Assembly: GCF_014647515.1 (NCBI RefSeq)
Contig: NZ_BMPI01000052.1
Span: forward strand, 18,331-80,740
Length of the DNA stretch: 62,410 nt
Source: Dactylosporangium sucinum
GTDB taxonomy: Bacteria; Actinomycetota; Actinomycetes; Mycobacteriales; Micromonosporaceae
Direction of reading: 5' to 3'
Under the pieces are notes generated by a model. It ran no database searches. It worked only from the letters and a program-made list of their open reading frames with translations, and was not told where the DNA came from. Within the stretch, counting starts at the first letter, position 1. Every line of letters starts with the position of its first letter. Positions 1-8,283 of the stretch are shown here, piece by piece. The position numbers and the translations under genes were made by a program.

Positions 1-910
1 CCTGTGTGCCGGTGTACCGGGCCGGCGCCACGCCGTTGCAGTTGAGCTGCGCGTAGGAGGCGAGTGCGGCGTTGGTGTGCCCGGGCATGTCGATCTCGGG
101 AATGATCGTGATGTAGCGCTCGGCCGCGTAGTTCACGATCGCGGTGTAGTCCGCCTGGGTGTAGTAGCCGCCCGGCCCGCCGCCGACCTGCGTGCCACCG
201 CCGTACACCGCGAGGTTCGGCCAGGAATTGACGGCGATCCGCCAGCCCTGGTCGTCGGACAGGTGCAGGTGCAGCACGTTGATCTTGTACAGGGCGATCT
301 GGTCGAGGTACCGCTGGACCTGGGCCACGGTGAAGAAGTGCCGCGCGACGTCGAGCATCGCGCCACGGTGCGCGAACCGCGGATAGTCGACGATCTGCCC
401 ACCCGGCACCGGCCAGGGTCCGGGCTGGAGCGTCGCCGCGTCGGCGGCCACCGGCAGCAGTTGCCGCAGCGTCTGCACGCCGTGGAACAGCCCGGCGGGC
501 TGGCTCGCCCGCACGGTGATCGCGCTCGCGGTGACGTCGAGTTGGTAGCCTTCGGCGCCGACGCCCGGCGCCGCGCCGGTGAGCAGCAGCGCGATCCCGT
601 CGGTCGGGTTGGCGACGGTGGTGACGACCGGCAGCGGCAGCCCGGTGGAGACACGCAGCCGGGCCGCGAGCTGGTTGGCGATGGCCGCCGCCGGTGCGGA
701 ACCGGGCGCGGCGTAGATGGTGGTGGACGCGGTGATGCTGTAGCTGACCCCGGGCGTGGCGGTAGCCGTGACCGGGACCGGGACGACCGAGCTGAACGCG
801 ACCGCGGTCGCGGCGGCGGCGGGAGCGGTGGTGGCGGACAGCAGGGCGGCGACAACGCCGAGGCCGGTGAGGGCCCCGCCGAGTCGTCGCGGCAGGGAGG
901 GGGTGGCCAT
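1..910 (-). CDS. Secreted beta-N-acetylhexosaminidase (GH20), 5' part of gene
   Basis: The reading frame starts at ATG 910 and runs off the left edge, giving about 303 residues. It begins with an Ala-rich signal peptide (MATPSLPRRL, then a hydrophobic stretch ending in APAAAA), so the enzyme should be exported. Residues from about 45 to 165 match the small alpha/beta domain that precedes GH20 catalytic barrels. The barrel then begins with PRFAHRGAMLDVARHFF, LHLHLSDDQGWRI and IPEIDMPGH, which are classic GH20 strands. The catalytic Asp-Glu pair lies beyond the window edge. The family removes terminal GlcNAc/GalNAc from chitin fragments or glycans. No DasR-type operator was seen upstream. Confidence in the family is high; substrate and total length cannot be judged. 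Confidence 0.93.
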   Translation of the reverse strand, partial: MATPSLPRRLGGALTGLGVVAALLSATTAPAAAATAVAFSSVVPVPVTATATPGVSYSITASTTIYAAPGSAPAAAIANQLAARLRVSTGLPLPVVTTVANPTDGIALLLTGAAPGVGAEGYQLDVTASAITVRASQPAGLFHGVQTLRQLLPVAADAATLQPGPWPVPGGQIVDYPRFAHRGAMLDVARHFFTVAQVQRYLDQIALYKINVLHLHLSDDQGWRIAVNSWPNLAVYGGGTQVGGGPGGYYTQADYTAIVNYAAERYITIIPEIDMPGHTNAALASYAQLNCNGVAPARYTGTQ

Positions 911-1523
911 GACGGTCCTCTCGCAGAACGCACCAGCCTGCCGACGGGTTCGCACCCGCCATCAGGCATTTGCATTTGACGATCCCCAGTTCAGCCAGGA
1001 TGGCATGGGCCCGAGCAAAAGGCAAGGAGCTTTACAAATGGCGGTCCGGGGTCATGCCCGCAGGCTCTTGACCCACCGGACGGCGCGGCGGAGGCGGGCG
1101 CGCGACCCCCTGGATCTCTCCAGCGCCGATGGACCGGCGTCCCCGCACACACTGGGGGATGCGCGGGGCGACGCCGGGGGCCGGCACGGCCGCTGGGCCC
1201 AGCAAGCCGGCCGTCACGACCCATATACTGAGCGTCGCCGACGCCCGCGGCGTTACACCCTCGCCGGCCACCACTCGGTCACCCGTCGCGGCGCGCTGAC
1301 CGCCCCGCCGTCCCGCCTCCGCGGCGCGGCCACGCTGGTGGCGTCGCCCCGCCGCGATCGGCGCCCCGGTGCTGGTGACGGCAAGATCAGGCCGAGCATG
1401 ACAGCCTCCCCATGATCGATGGAGAGTTCTGGTCGCCATGACAGCCAGAAGTTGCCATCGATCATGGAATCGGCCGGCGGCGACGCGCCGCGATCCGACC
1501 GGCGCTGACGGAGGGGGCCCTGC
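911..1523. other. Intergenic region without a convincing gene
   Basis: These 613 bases separate the GH20 gene from the oxidoreductase gene, both on the minus strand. Several overlapping open frames exist on both strands, but none has a recognisable product or good ribosome-binding site, and they look like high-GC artefacts. The stretch must hold the GH20 promoter; an AT-richer patch around 960-1040 is the likeliest place. The only clear structure is the long hairpin at 1410-1467. Confidence 0.6.
1410..1467. terminator. Long hairpin, probable terminator of the oxidoreductase gene
   Basis: CCATGATCGATGG at 1410-1422 is exactly complementary to CCATCGATCATGG at 1455-1467. Inside the loop a second pair, TTCTGG (1427-1432) and CCAGAA (1445-1450), extends the stem. 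The structure lies about 57 bases beyond the stop of the minus-strand oxidoreductase gene, so a terminator or 3' stabilising role is reasonable. No U-tract is present, as is usual in high-GC actinomycetes. Confidence 0.6.
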
Positions 1524-2438
1524 TCAGACCGTGATCACCGTCTTGCCGGGCAACGTGCCGGCGTCGCTGCGAGCGTGGACCTCCGGCAGTTCCGCGAGCG
1601 GTACCCGGTCCGCCACGTGGAGGTGGAGCTTGCCCGCGTTGACCCGATCCACCAGGCCGGCGAGCTGGCCCGCGTCCGCGCGGACGTACATGTTGCTCGC
1701 CCGCACCCCGCGCGCCTCGTCGGCCACCGGTGAGGCGGTGGTGCTGATCAGCACGCCGCCGTCGGTGACCAGCGCGGTCAGGGCCGGCATGGCCTCCGGC
1801 GGCACCGGGGCGAAGTTCAGCACGACGTCGAACGGGCCGCTCGCCTCGTCGGCGGTCCGCCCGGCGACCGCGGCGCCGTAGCCCCGCACCCGGTCGGCGT
1901 TGCGCTCGCCCGCCGCGGCGACCACGGTGGCGCCGGCCTCGGCCGCCAGCTGCACCGCATAGCCGCCGACCGAGCCGCCCGCGCCCGTGACGAGCACGCG
2001 CTGGCCGGGCTTGACGCCGGCGTGCTCGTGCACCGCCTGCCAGGCCGTGAGGCCGGTGGCCGGCAGCGCCGCGGCGTCGGCGAGCGGCACCGCCGTGGGT
2101 GCGGCGGCGAGGGAGTCGGCCGGGGCCAGGACGTACTCGGCCGCGGCGCCCGGCTGCGTCATCGGCAGCAGCCCGACGACCCGGTCGCCGGCCTCGAACC
2201 CGGTGACGCCCTCGCCCAGCTCCGCCACGATGCCGGCGACGTCGATCCCCGGCGTGTACGGCAGGTCCACGGGGAACACCTGACGCAGGTACCCGGCGCG
2301 GATGGTCGCGTCGACCGGGTTGAACGACGTGCCGGCCACGCGCACGAGGACCTGCTCCGCGCCGGGGACGGGCCGCTCGACGTCGTCGAGCTGGAGCGTC
2401 TCGGCGTCGCCGTGCCGGTGGTACCGAATGGCTTTCAT
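1524..2438 (-). CDS. Zinc-independent quinone oxidoreductase-like NADP-dependent dehydrogenase (MDR family)
   Basis: The protein has 304 residues and starts at MKAIRYHRHGD, which matches the family N-terminus; GGAGAG lies just upstream. It has a GroES-like N-terminal domain (LPYTPGIDVAGIV, GDRVVGL) and a Rossmann domain with the nucleotide motif VTGAGGSVGGYAVQLA at about residues 130-145. Zinc ligands of alcohol dehydrogenases are absent, placing it with quinone oxidoreductases that use NADPH to reduce enones or quinones. A longer frame to 2480 would run into the operator, so it was rejected. It is divergent from a MarR regulator with palindromic sites between them, implying repression relieved by an electrophile or phenolic ligand. 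Confidence 0.9.
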   Translation of the reverse strand: MKAIRYHRHGDAETLQLDDVERPVPGAEQVLVRVAGTSFNPVDATIRAGYLRQVFPVDLPYTPGIDVAGIVAELGEGVTGFEAGDRVVGLLPMTQPGAAAEYVLAPADSLAAAPTAVPLADAAALPATGLTAWQAVHEHAGVKPGQRVLVTGAGGSVGGYAVQLAAEAGATVVAAAGERNADRVRGYGAAVAGRTADEASGPFDVVLNFAPVPPEAMPALTALVTDGGVLISTTASPVADEARGVRASNMYVRADAGQLAGLVDRVNAGKLHLHVADRVPLAELPEVHARSDAGTLPGKTVITV

Positions 2439-2461
2439 CGCGCTCTCCTTCGCTCCGAAGA

Positions 2462-2513
2462 TGCTTCGAATTCGAAGCACGCGACGACTATAGCTTGCTT
2501 CGAATTCGAAGCA
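2462..2513. promoter_or_regulatory. Two identical 18-bp palindromes, probable MarR operators
   Basis: TGCTTCGAATTCGAAGCA occurs twice, at 2462-2479 and 2496-2513, each a perfect palindrome, with centres 34 bp apart (about three helical turns). They fill the 89-bp gap between the divergent oxidoreductase and MarR genes; the second ends 14 bases before the MarR start. This is the standard layout for a MarR dimer repressing both its own gene and the neighbour. Confidence 0.85.
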
Positions 2514-2527
2514 AGTAAACTTCGGGT

Positions 2528-3031
2528 GTGAGCCCCGAGACAGCGCCGCTGGATGCCGAGCAGCTGGCCGCGTACTTCGCGCTGATGGAGGTCAGCACCC
2601 TGCTCCAGCACGCCGTCGACGAGCACCTGCGCGCGGACGGCGACCTGAGCAACGTCCAGTTCCAGATCCTCATGCGCCTGAGCGGCGCCCCCGAGGGCCG
2701 GCTACGGATGACCGACCTGGCCGACGGCGTCGTGTACAGCCGCAGCGGCCTCACCTACCAGGCCGGCCTGCTGGAGCAGCGCGGCCTGATCACCCGCTCC
2801 CCGGCCCCGGACGACGAGCGCAGCGTGATCGTGGCCGTCACCGGCGCGGGCCGCGACCTCATCGCCCGGGTCCTCCCCGGCCACATCCGGGTCGTCCGCC
2901 GGCTGCTGTTCGACTCGCTCCAGGCCACGGACGTCGAGGTCCTCGGCGCCGTGCTGGGCCGCGTCCGCGACCACATGCGCGCCGCCCCGCCCCGCTCCGC
3001 GAGGCCCCGCACCCGCCGCGCCAAGCCCTGA
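2528..3031 (+). CDS. MarR-family transcriptional regulator
   Basis: The protein has 167 residues and starts at GTG 2528. It has the MarR layout: helical dimerisation ends flanking a winged helix-turn-helix (VQFQILMRLSGAPEGRLRMTDLADGV, then SRSGLTYQAGLLEQRGLI as recognition helix and SPAPDDERSVIVAVT as wing, roughly residues 40-110). The DDER wing signature is typical. The C-terminus is a basic Arg/Pro tail. It is divergently transcribed from the oxidoreductase and sits beside two perfect palindromes, so it very likely represses both. The inducing ligand cannot be told from sequence. Confidence 0.92.
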   Translation: MSPETAPLDAEQLAAYFALMEVSTLLQHAVDEHLRADGDLSNVQFQILMRLSGAPEGRLRMTDLADGVVYSRSGLTYQAGLLEQRGLITRSPAPDDERSVIVAVTGAGRDLIARVLPGHIRVVRRLLFDSLQATDVEVLGAVLGRVRDHMRAAPPRSARPRTRRAKP

Positions 3032-3123
3032 GGACAGCCCGGCATCCGGATGCGCGGCGGACCGCACCGCACCGGCCGACTGGCCGAAAAGGCGCTGGAG
3101 GTGCGAGCCCGTCCCGTGGTTGC

Positions 3124-3771
3124 ATGATCCTCATGGTGTCTGCCGACCGCCTGCTCGCCTTCGCAGCCATGTCGTTCCTGCTGATCCTGATACCTGGACC
3201 CAGCGTGCTGTTCGTGATCGGACGGGCGCTGGCGCACGGGCGCCGCGCCGCGCTGACCACGGTGGTGGGGAACACGCTCGGCGCATGCATGCTCGTGGCG
3301 GCCGTGGCCCTGGGGATCGGGTCCGTCGTGGAGCGCTCGGTCGTCGTCTTCACGGCACTCAAGTTGGCGGGAGCCGCCTACCTGGTGTACCTCGGCGTCA
3401 AGGCGTGGCGGGAGCGTGACGCGATGCATGCCTCCTTCGCCGACGCCGAGCCGGCGCACAGTGGCCTGCGCACCTTCTGGGAGGGGTTCACGGTCGGTGT
3501 ATCGAACCCGAAGACCATCGTGTTCTTCGCGGCCGTGCTTCCGCAGTTCGTCGACCGCGCTCAGGGGCATGTCGCGGTGCAGCTGCTGGTGCTCGGCCTG
3601 ATCTTCAACGCCATCGCCGTCGTCTCCGACAGCGTGTGGGGGCTGGTCGCGGCCACCGCACGGGACTGGTTCGCCAGCTCACCGCGACGGCTTTCCCTGG
3701 TCGGCGGGGTCGGTGGGCTCACCCTGATCGGGCTCGGCGTCACTGTGGCCGTCACCGGACGCAAGGACTGA
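3124..3771 (+). CDS. LysE/RhtB-family amino-acid or metabolite exporter
   Basis: The product is 215 residues with about six hydrophobic segments. The first membrane segment contains LLILIPGPSVLFVIGRALAHGRRAAL, the LysE signature with GPxxxxxxGxxxxxGRRAAL. A second family motif, FTVGVSNPKTIVFFAAVLPQFV, lies near residues 125-146. These proteins export amino acids or homoserine-like compounds using the proton gradient. ATG 3124 is used; ATG 3133 (MVSADRLLAF) is equally possible because neither has a strong ribosome-binding site. It follows the MarR gene on the same strand after 92 bases, but functional linkage is uncertain. Confidence 0.88.
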   Translation: MILMVSADRLLAFAAMSFLLILIPGPSVLFVIGRALAHGRRAALTTVVGNTLGACMLVAAVALGIGSVVERSVVVFTALKLAGAAYLVYLGVKAWRERDAMHASFADAEPAHSGLRTFWEGFTVGVSNPKTIVFFAAVLPQFVDRAQGHVAVQLLVLGLIFNAIAVVSDSVWGLVAATARDWFASSPRRLSLVGGVGGLTLIGLGVTVAVTGRKD

Positions 3772-3786
3772 ACCCGCCCAGCCGCG

Positions 3787-3817
3787 CAGGCGCTGCCCCT
3801 GACGGGGACAGCGCCTG
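3787..3817. terminator. Bidirectional terminator hairpin
   Basis: CAGGCGCTGCCCC (3787-3799), a TGAC loop, then GGGG-A-CAGCGCCTG (3804-3817) form a 13-bp stem with one bulged base. It lies in the 66-bp gap between two convergent genes, so it can end transcription from both sides. Confidence 0.8.
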
Positions 3818-3837
3818 GTCGAGCACCTCGGAGCCGG

Positions 3838-5595
3838 TCAGGCGCCGGCCGGCTCGGCGGAGTGCTTCGGGCGGAGCAGCCAGGCGGCGGTGCCGTACAT
3901 CGCCAGGCCCAGGGCGATGAACGCGGCCGCGACCGGGTAGCGCAGGCCGGCCGGCACATACGTCGCGAGGAACCAGGAGTGGCGCAGCATGCCGTTGCTC
4001 ACGAACACCGCGGCGACGACGCCCTGCGGGATCAGCGGGATCGCGCCGAAGCTGCAGCACCAGATCACGAGCTGCCGCTTCGGGCGGCTCAGCTCGGCGA
4101 GCCGGGCGCTCACCGCCGGCTGGCCCGACCGGCTCTCCGGCTTGCGGCCGGTGCGCATGGTGTCGAGCAGCTCCGGGCCGTGCGAGCGCAGCCGCCGGTC
4201 GGCGAGCCGACCGAATCCCCAGTAGTAGAGCGCACCGCTCACCACGCCGACGAGGACGCCGGGCCAGCCGAGCCAGAGCACCGCCAGCACCGCCGGAGCC
4301 CCGGCAGCGACGACCAGCGCGAGCATCAGGTAGGCGAGGCCGGTGAGGCCGCCGTCGTCCTCGCTGGTGCGCAGCGGGTTGCCGGCCCGGCGGTGCGGGT
4401 CGGTGCCGGGCACCAGTGCGGTCACCGAGATGAGCGGCACCAGGCCGGCCGCGCCGCCCAGCACCGCCGGGAGCAGCGCGAGGACCAGCGGCCAGGGACC
4501 GCCCGCGATCGCGGTGAGCCCGACGGTCAGCACGACCGCGATCGGGCCCTGCGTCGAGAGCCAGGCCAGCTGCCGGCCGCGGACGTCGGTCGCCCCCGGC
4601 GTCATCAGCGTCAGCCAGAGCGCGGTGCCGTCGATGCCGTAGAGGTTGGCGGCCATGGCGGCGGCCATCGCGACGAAGATCGGCCCCGCGTACGGCAGCA
4701 TCCCGTCCCAGCCGATAAGCAGCGGGCTGGCCGCGAAGCAGACGCCGTAGGCCAGCGCGAACGCGAGCTGGTGGTTGCGCACCAGGTCGCGGGCCCAGGT
4801 GCGCAGCTCCTTGGCGACGACGGCGCCCTCGGCCGTGCCGGCCGTGATCGGCCGGCGGCCGCGGCCCGACACCCGGGTGCTGCCGGCCCGCCGGCTGAGC
4901 AGCGCCGCCCACGCGCCGAGCAGCGCCAGCACCAGCGCCACGAGCGCGCCCAGGGCCCACCACCGGCCGCGGACGGCGAGCAGGCCCCAGCCCGACGGGA
5001 GATACCACACCGCGTCGGGCGTGCCGGTCGTGCCGAACACCGCCATGAACACCCAGATCTGCCCGAGCGCGGCGAGGATCGCGCCGTTGACCAGCCCGGA
5101 GCCGATGGCGCCGAGCCGCGAGCGCAGCGTGAGGCCGACGAGCGCCACCGACACCTTGGACAGCAGCACGAACACGGCCAGCTGCAGGGCCATCGCCGGC
5201 AGGGCGACCAGGGCGTTGACGACGCCGATCCGCGCACCGGCGACGAGCAGCCCGAGCGAGGCGACCAGGCTGACGAACGGCGCGACGCCCACGAACGCGC
5301 CGGCCAGCAGGCCGACCGCGAGGCGCCGGGCGGGCAGTCCGAGCATCCCGAAATACTCCGGGCGAAGCGTCTCGTCGCCGCCGCCCATGAACACCGGCCC
5401 GAGCATCCAGCCAAGCAGCCAGACCGCGTAGCCGGCGGCGAGCAGCTCGGGGCTCGCGAAGGCCAGGTAGACCGTGCCGGCCGCGAGCAGGAGCCCCAGC
5501 ACCGCCCCGGTGCCGGCCGCCTGCCCCCGCTGCCCCCGGTAGGCGTGCCGCAGGACGGCGATCTTCATCTGCGCCATGGTCAACGCGACAGCCAC
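3838..5595 (-). CDS. Large integral membrane protein, probable ABC transporter permease partner
   Basis: The protein has about 585 residues and at least ten hydrophobic segments spread along its length (for example AAGTVYLAFASPELLAAGYAV and ALGALVALVLALLGAWAALL), with soluble Arg-rich loops. No family motif is recognised with certainty. Its gene overlaps the 3' end of an ABC ATPase, so it is most likely the membrane half of that exporter. The start is set at GTG 5595 because AAGGAG lies five bases before it; the ATG at 5577 has no such site. This start overlaps the ATPase gene by 16 bases, giving translational coupling. Confidence 0.75.
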   Translation of the reverse strand: MAVALTMAQMKIAVLRHAYRGQRGQAAGTGAVLGLLLAAGTVYLAFASPELLAAGYAVWLLGWMLGPVFMGGGDETLRPEYFGMLGLPARRLAVGLLAGAFVGVAPFVSLVASLGLLVAGARIGVVNALVALPAMALQLAVFVLLSKVSVALVGLTLRSRLGAIGSGLVNGAILAALGQIWVFMAVFGTTGTPDAVWYLPSGWGLLAVRGRWWALGALVALVLALLGAWAALLSRRAGSTRVSGRGRRPITAGTAEGAVVAKELRTWARDLVRNHQLAFALAYGVCFAASPLLIGWDGMLPYAGPIFVAMAAAMAANLYGIDGTALWLTLMTPGATDVRGRQLAWLSTQGPIAVVLTVGLTAIAGGPWPLVLALLPAVLGGAAGLVPLISVTALVPGTDPHRRAGNPLRTSEDDGGLTGLAYLMLALVVAAGAPAVLAVLWLGWPGVLVGVVSGALYYWGFGRLADRRLRSHGPELLDTMRTGRKPESRSGQPAVSARLAELSRPKRQLVIWCCSFGAIPLIPQGVVAAVFVSNGMLRHSWFLATYVPAGLRYPVAAAFIALGLAMYGTAAWLLRPKHSAEPAGA

Positions 5596-6344
5596 GACAG
5601 CTCCTTGACTCCGGTCCGCTCGCCGCCGACGAGCCCGACGAACGTGTCTTCGAGGGATTGCGCGCCGCGCACGTCGTCCAGCGGCCCGGCCGCGACGACC
5701 CGCCCGGCGTCGACCACGGCGACGTGGTCGCAGAGCTGCTCGACGAGCGCCATCACGTGGCTGGACAGCACGATCGAGCCGCCGCCGGCGACGAACCCGC
5801 GCAGGATGGTCTTGATGGTGGCGGCCGAGACCGGGTCGACGGCCTCGAACGGCTCGTCGAGCACCAGCAGCCGCGGCGCATGCAGCAGTGCGGTGGCGAG
5901 CCCGATCTTCTTCCGCATGCCGGTCGAGTATTCGATGATGAGCGTCCGCTCGGCGGTGTCGAGCTCCAGCACGTCGAGCAACTCGTCCGCGCGCCGGGCG
6001 ACGACGTCCTTCGGCAGCCCGCGCAGCAGGCCGAGGTAGGTGAGCGCCTCGCGCCCGGTCAGCCGCTCCGGCATGGCCAGCCCGTCGGGCAGCACGCCGA
6101 CGAGGGCCTTGGCCTGCGTGGGCGCCGCCCAGACGTCGGCGCCGAAGATCCGCGCGCCGCCCCCGTCGGGCCGGAGCAGGCCGACGGCCATCGACAGGGT
6201 GGTGGTCTTGCCGGCCCCGTTCTGCCCGACCAGGCCGAAGAAGGAGCCGGGCGGGACGTCGAGGTCGACGGCGTCGACGGCGACCTTGTCGCCGAATCGC
6301 TTGGTGAGCGCCCGGATCTCCAGCGCTGGTGTCTGCTGTGGCAT
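5580..6344 (-). CDS. ABC transporter ATP-binding protein
   Basis: The protein has 254 residues with a complete ATPase core: Walker A GQNGAGKTT at about 39-47, a signature region YSTGMRKKIGLATALL in place of canonical LSGGQ, Walker B LLVLDEPFEAVD, and the switch histidine in LSSHVM. The STGM-type signature is typical of CcmA/NatA-like exporters for antibiotics, lipids or ions. It is the first gene of a two-gene unit with the overlapping membrane protein at 3838-5595. A 241-bp region to its right separates it from the divergent arabinofuranosidase gene. The substrate is unknown. Confidence 0.92.
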   Translation of the reverse strand: MPQQTPALEIRALTKRFGDKVAVDAVDLDVPPGSFFGLVGQNGAGKTTTLSMAVGLLRPDGGGARIFGADVWAAPTQAKALVGVLPDGLAMPERLTGREALTYLGLLRGLPKDVVARRADELLDVLELDTAERTLIIEYSTGMRKKIGLATALLHAPRLLVLDEPFEAVDPVSAATIKTILRGFVAGGGSIVLSSHVMALVEQLCDHVAVVDAGRVVAAGPLDDVRGAQSLEDTFVGLVGGERTGVKELSWLSR

Positions 6345-6483
6345 GCCTTCGAAGGTATGGATTCCCGCCCGCCGACACAGTAGAGGTGGGTACCGACTTC
6401 GGGGTGGAGAAAACTACACCCCACCCGATCGATGTCCGTACATCGGCGATGGACGCTCTCCGCGGCGGTATTCGTGCCAATCG

Positions 6484-6497
6484 TGTTATCGCTAACA
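6484..6497. promoter_or_regulatory. LacI-type operator upstream of the arabinofuranosidase gene
   Basis: TGTTATCGCTAACA has inverted half-sites TGTTA and TAACA around a 4-bp centre. This matches the GTTAnCGnTAAC pattern bound by actinobacterial LacI-family regulators of hemicellulose genes. It lies 89 bases before the GH54 start and about 140 bases before the divergent ABC gene. No LacI gene lies in the window, so the regulator would act in trans. Confidence 0.6.
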
Positions 6498-6585
6498 TGT
6501 GCCATTAACAACGCGTTATGGCGATCTCGTGTGACCGCTAGCATCGATTCCGATCAGTTCACCGCACCGCCAACCGGAGGACTCG

Positions 6586-8124
6586 ATGGGAATGAGAAGA
6601 CGGGCCGCGACACTGGCCGCCGCGGCCACGCTCGTCGCCGGCATCGCGATCGCGCCGACGACGGCCCAGGCCGCGACGTCGCAGCCGTGCGACATCTACG
6701 CCGCGGGCGGGACGCCGTGCGTCGCCGCGCACAGCACGACCCGGGCGCTCTACGGCACGTACAACGGAGCGCTGTACCAGGTGCGCCGCGCCTCGGACAA
6801 CACCACGCGCGACATCGGCCTGCTCAGCGCCGGCGGCTACGTGGACGCGGCCGCGCAGGACTCGTTCTGCAGCGGTACCTCATGCGTCATCACGATCATC
6901 TATGACCAGTCCGGCCGGAACAACCGGCTCACCCAGGCGCCGCCCGGCGGGTTCAACGGGCCGGCGGCGGGCGGATACGACAACCTCGCCAACGCGACCG
7001 CGGCACCGATCACGGTCGGCGGCCACAAGGCCTACGGCGTCTTCGTCGCGCCCGGCACCGGCTACCGCAACAACAACACGAACGGCGTCGCGACCGGCGA
7101 CCAGCCCGAGGGCATGTACGCCATCTTCGACGGCACCCATTACAACGCCGGTTGCTGCTTCGACTACGGCAACGCCGAGCGCAACAGCCGCGACAACGGC
7201 AACGGGACGATGGAGGCCATCTACTTCGGCAACATCAAGGCGTGGGGATACGGCACGGGCAACGGCCCGTGGGTCATGGCCGACCTCGAGAACGGCCTGT
7301 TCTCGGGCGTGAATCCCGGCTACAACGCCAATGACCCGACGGTCAACCACCGGTTCCTGACCGCCATCGTGAAGGGCGAGCCGAACCACTGGTCGATCCG
7401 CGCCGGCAACGCGCAGTCGGGCGGCCTTTCCACGTACTACAACGGCGCCCGCCCGAACGCCGCCGGCTACAACCCGATGAAGAAGGAAGGCGCCATCATC
7501 CTCGGCATCGGCGGCGACAACAGCAACAGTTCGGCCGGCACCTTCTACGAGGGCGTGATGACGTCCGGCTATCCGTCGGACGCCACCGAGAACTCGGTGC
7601 AGGCCAACATCACGGCGGCCGGATACGCGCCCGGGTCGAGCAGCAACGGCCTGCTGACCCCGGGGACGAACATCTCGCTGCGCGCCACGACGGCGTGCTG
7701 CACCACGCGGTACATCACCCATTCCGGCGCCACCGTGAGCACCGCCGTCGTCACCTCGTCCAGCTCCTCGACGGACAAGTCCAACGCGTCGTGGACGGTC
7801 CGCGCGGGCCTGGCCGACAGCGCCTGCGTCTCGTTCGAGTCCCGCAACACCGCGGGCAGTTTCCTGCGGCACCAGAATTACCAGTTGTACCTCCACGCGA
7901 ACGACAACAGCGCCCTGTTCAAGTCGGACGCGACCTTCTGCCCGCAGTCCGGCATGAACGGCCAGGGCAACTCCTTCGCGTCCCAGAACTTCTCGACGCG
8001 CTACATCCGCCACTACAACAACAACGTGTACATCGCCAGCAACGGCGGATCGAACGCCTTCGACGCCACTTCGCTGTGGGCGGACGACGTGAGCTGGGTC
8101 GTGACGGGCGCCTGGACCCCGTAG
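6586..8124 (+). CDS. Secreted alpha-L-arabinofuranosidase B (GH54 + CBM42)
   Basis: The protein has 512 residues. Residues 1-30 form a signal peptide ending in AQA. Residues about 33-340 are a GH54 catalytic domain, and about 345-510 an arabinose-binding CBM42 trefoil with RYITHSG, FLRHQNYQLYL and RYIRHYNNNVYI repeats. Aligned by eye to the Aspergillus kawachii enzyme with a constant offset of 14, the nucleophile is Glu235 (ADLENG), the acid/base Asp311 (GIGGDNS), and the vicinal disulfide Cys190-Cys191. All key residues are present. It releases terminal arabinofuranose from arabinoxylan or arabinan outside the cell. A LacI-type operator lies upstream and a strong hairpin follows, so it is monocistronic. 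Confidence 0.97.
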   Translation: MGMRRRAATLAAAATLVAGIAIAPTTAQAATSQPCDIYAAGGTPCVAAHSTTRALYGTYNGALYQVRRASDNTTRDIGLLSAGGYVDAAAQDSFCSGTSCVITIIYDQSGRNNRLTQAPPGGFNGPAAGGYDNLANATAAPITVGGHKAYGVFVAPGTGYRNNNTNGVATGDQPEGMYAIFDGTHYNAGCCFDYGNAERNSRDNGNGTMEAIYFGNIKAWGYGTGNGPWVMADLENGLFSGVNPGYNANDPTVNHRFLTAIVKGEPNHWSIRAGNAQSGGLSTYYNGARPNAAGYNPMKKEGAIILGIGGDNSNSSAGTFYEGVMTSGYPSDATENSVQANITAAGYAPGSSSNGLLTPGTNISLRATTACCTTRYITHSGATVSTAVVTSSSSSTDKSNASWTVRAGLADSACVSFESRNTAGSFLRHQNYQLYLHANDNSALFKSDATFCPQSGMNGQGNSFASQNFSTRYIRHYNNNVYIASNGGSNAFDATSLWADDVSWVVTGAWTP

Positions 8125-8140
8125 CCGCGCCGCCGGCCCG

Positions 8141-8202
8141 CTCCGTGATCGAGGGAAGGACCTGGTTGCCCGAGCAGCCGGGTCCTTCCCTCGATCATGG
8201 AG
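8141..8202. terminator. 22-bp stem-loop terminator after the arabinofuranosidase gene
   Basis: The arms at 8141-8162 and 8181-8202 are complementary over 22 bases with a single G/T mismatch that pairs as G-U in RNA. The loop is 18 bases. It starts 17 bases after the GH54 stop. Its distal arm contains CTCGATCATGG, sharing the CCATGATCGA core with the hairpin at 1410-1467. Confidence 0.8.
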
Positions 8203-8283
8203 AAGCGCCGATGCCCGGACGCCGCTCGACAATGCAACAGAACGGCCGGCTCGCGGCGTGGTCCCAGGTGGGAAGGAGGCGGC

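Noticed and set aside
3862..6039. A 725-codon plus-strand frame opposite the ABC transporter genes
   Set aside because: Composition is repetitive and no motif is seen; the minus-strand genes have complete ABC and membrane-protein features.
3838..6498. A single 886-codon frame spanning ABC ATPase and membrane protein
   Set aside because: The first third lies over the ATPase gene in the wrong frame; the true membrane protein starts at 5595 or 5577.
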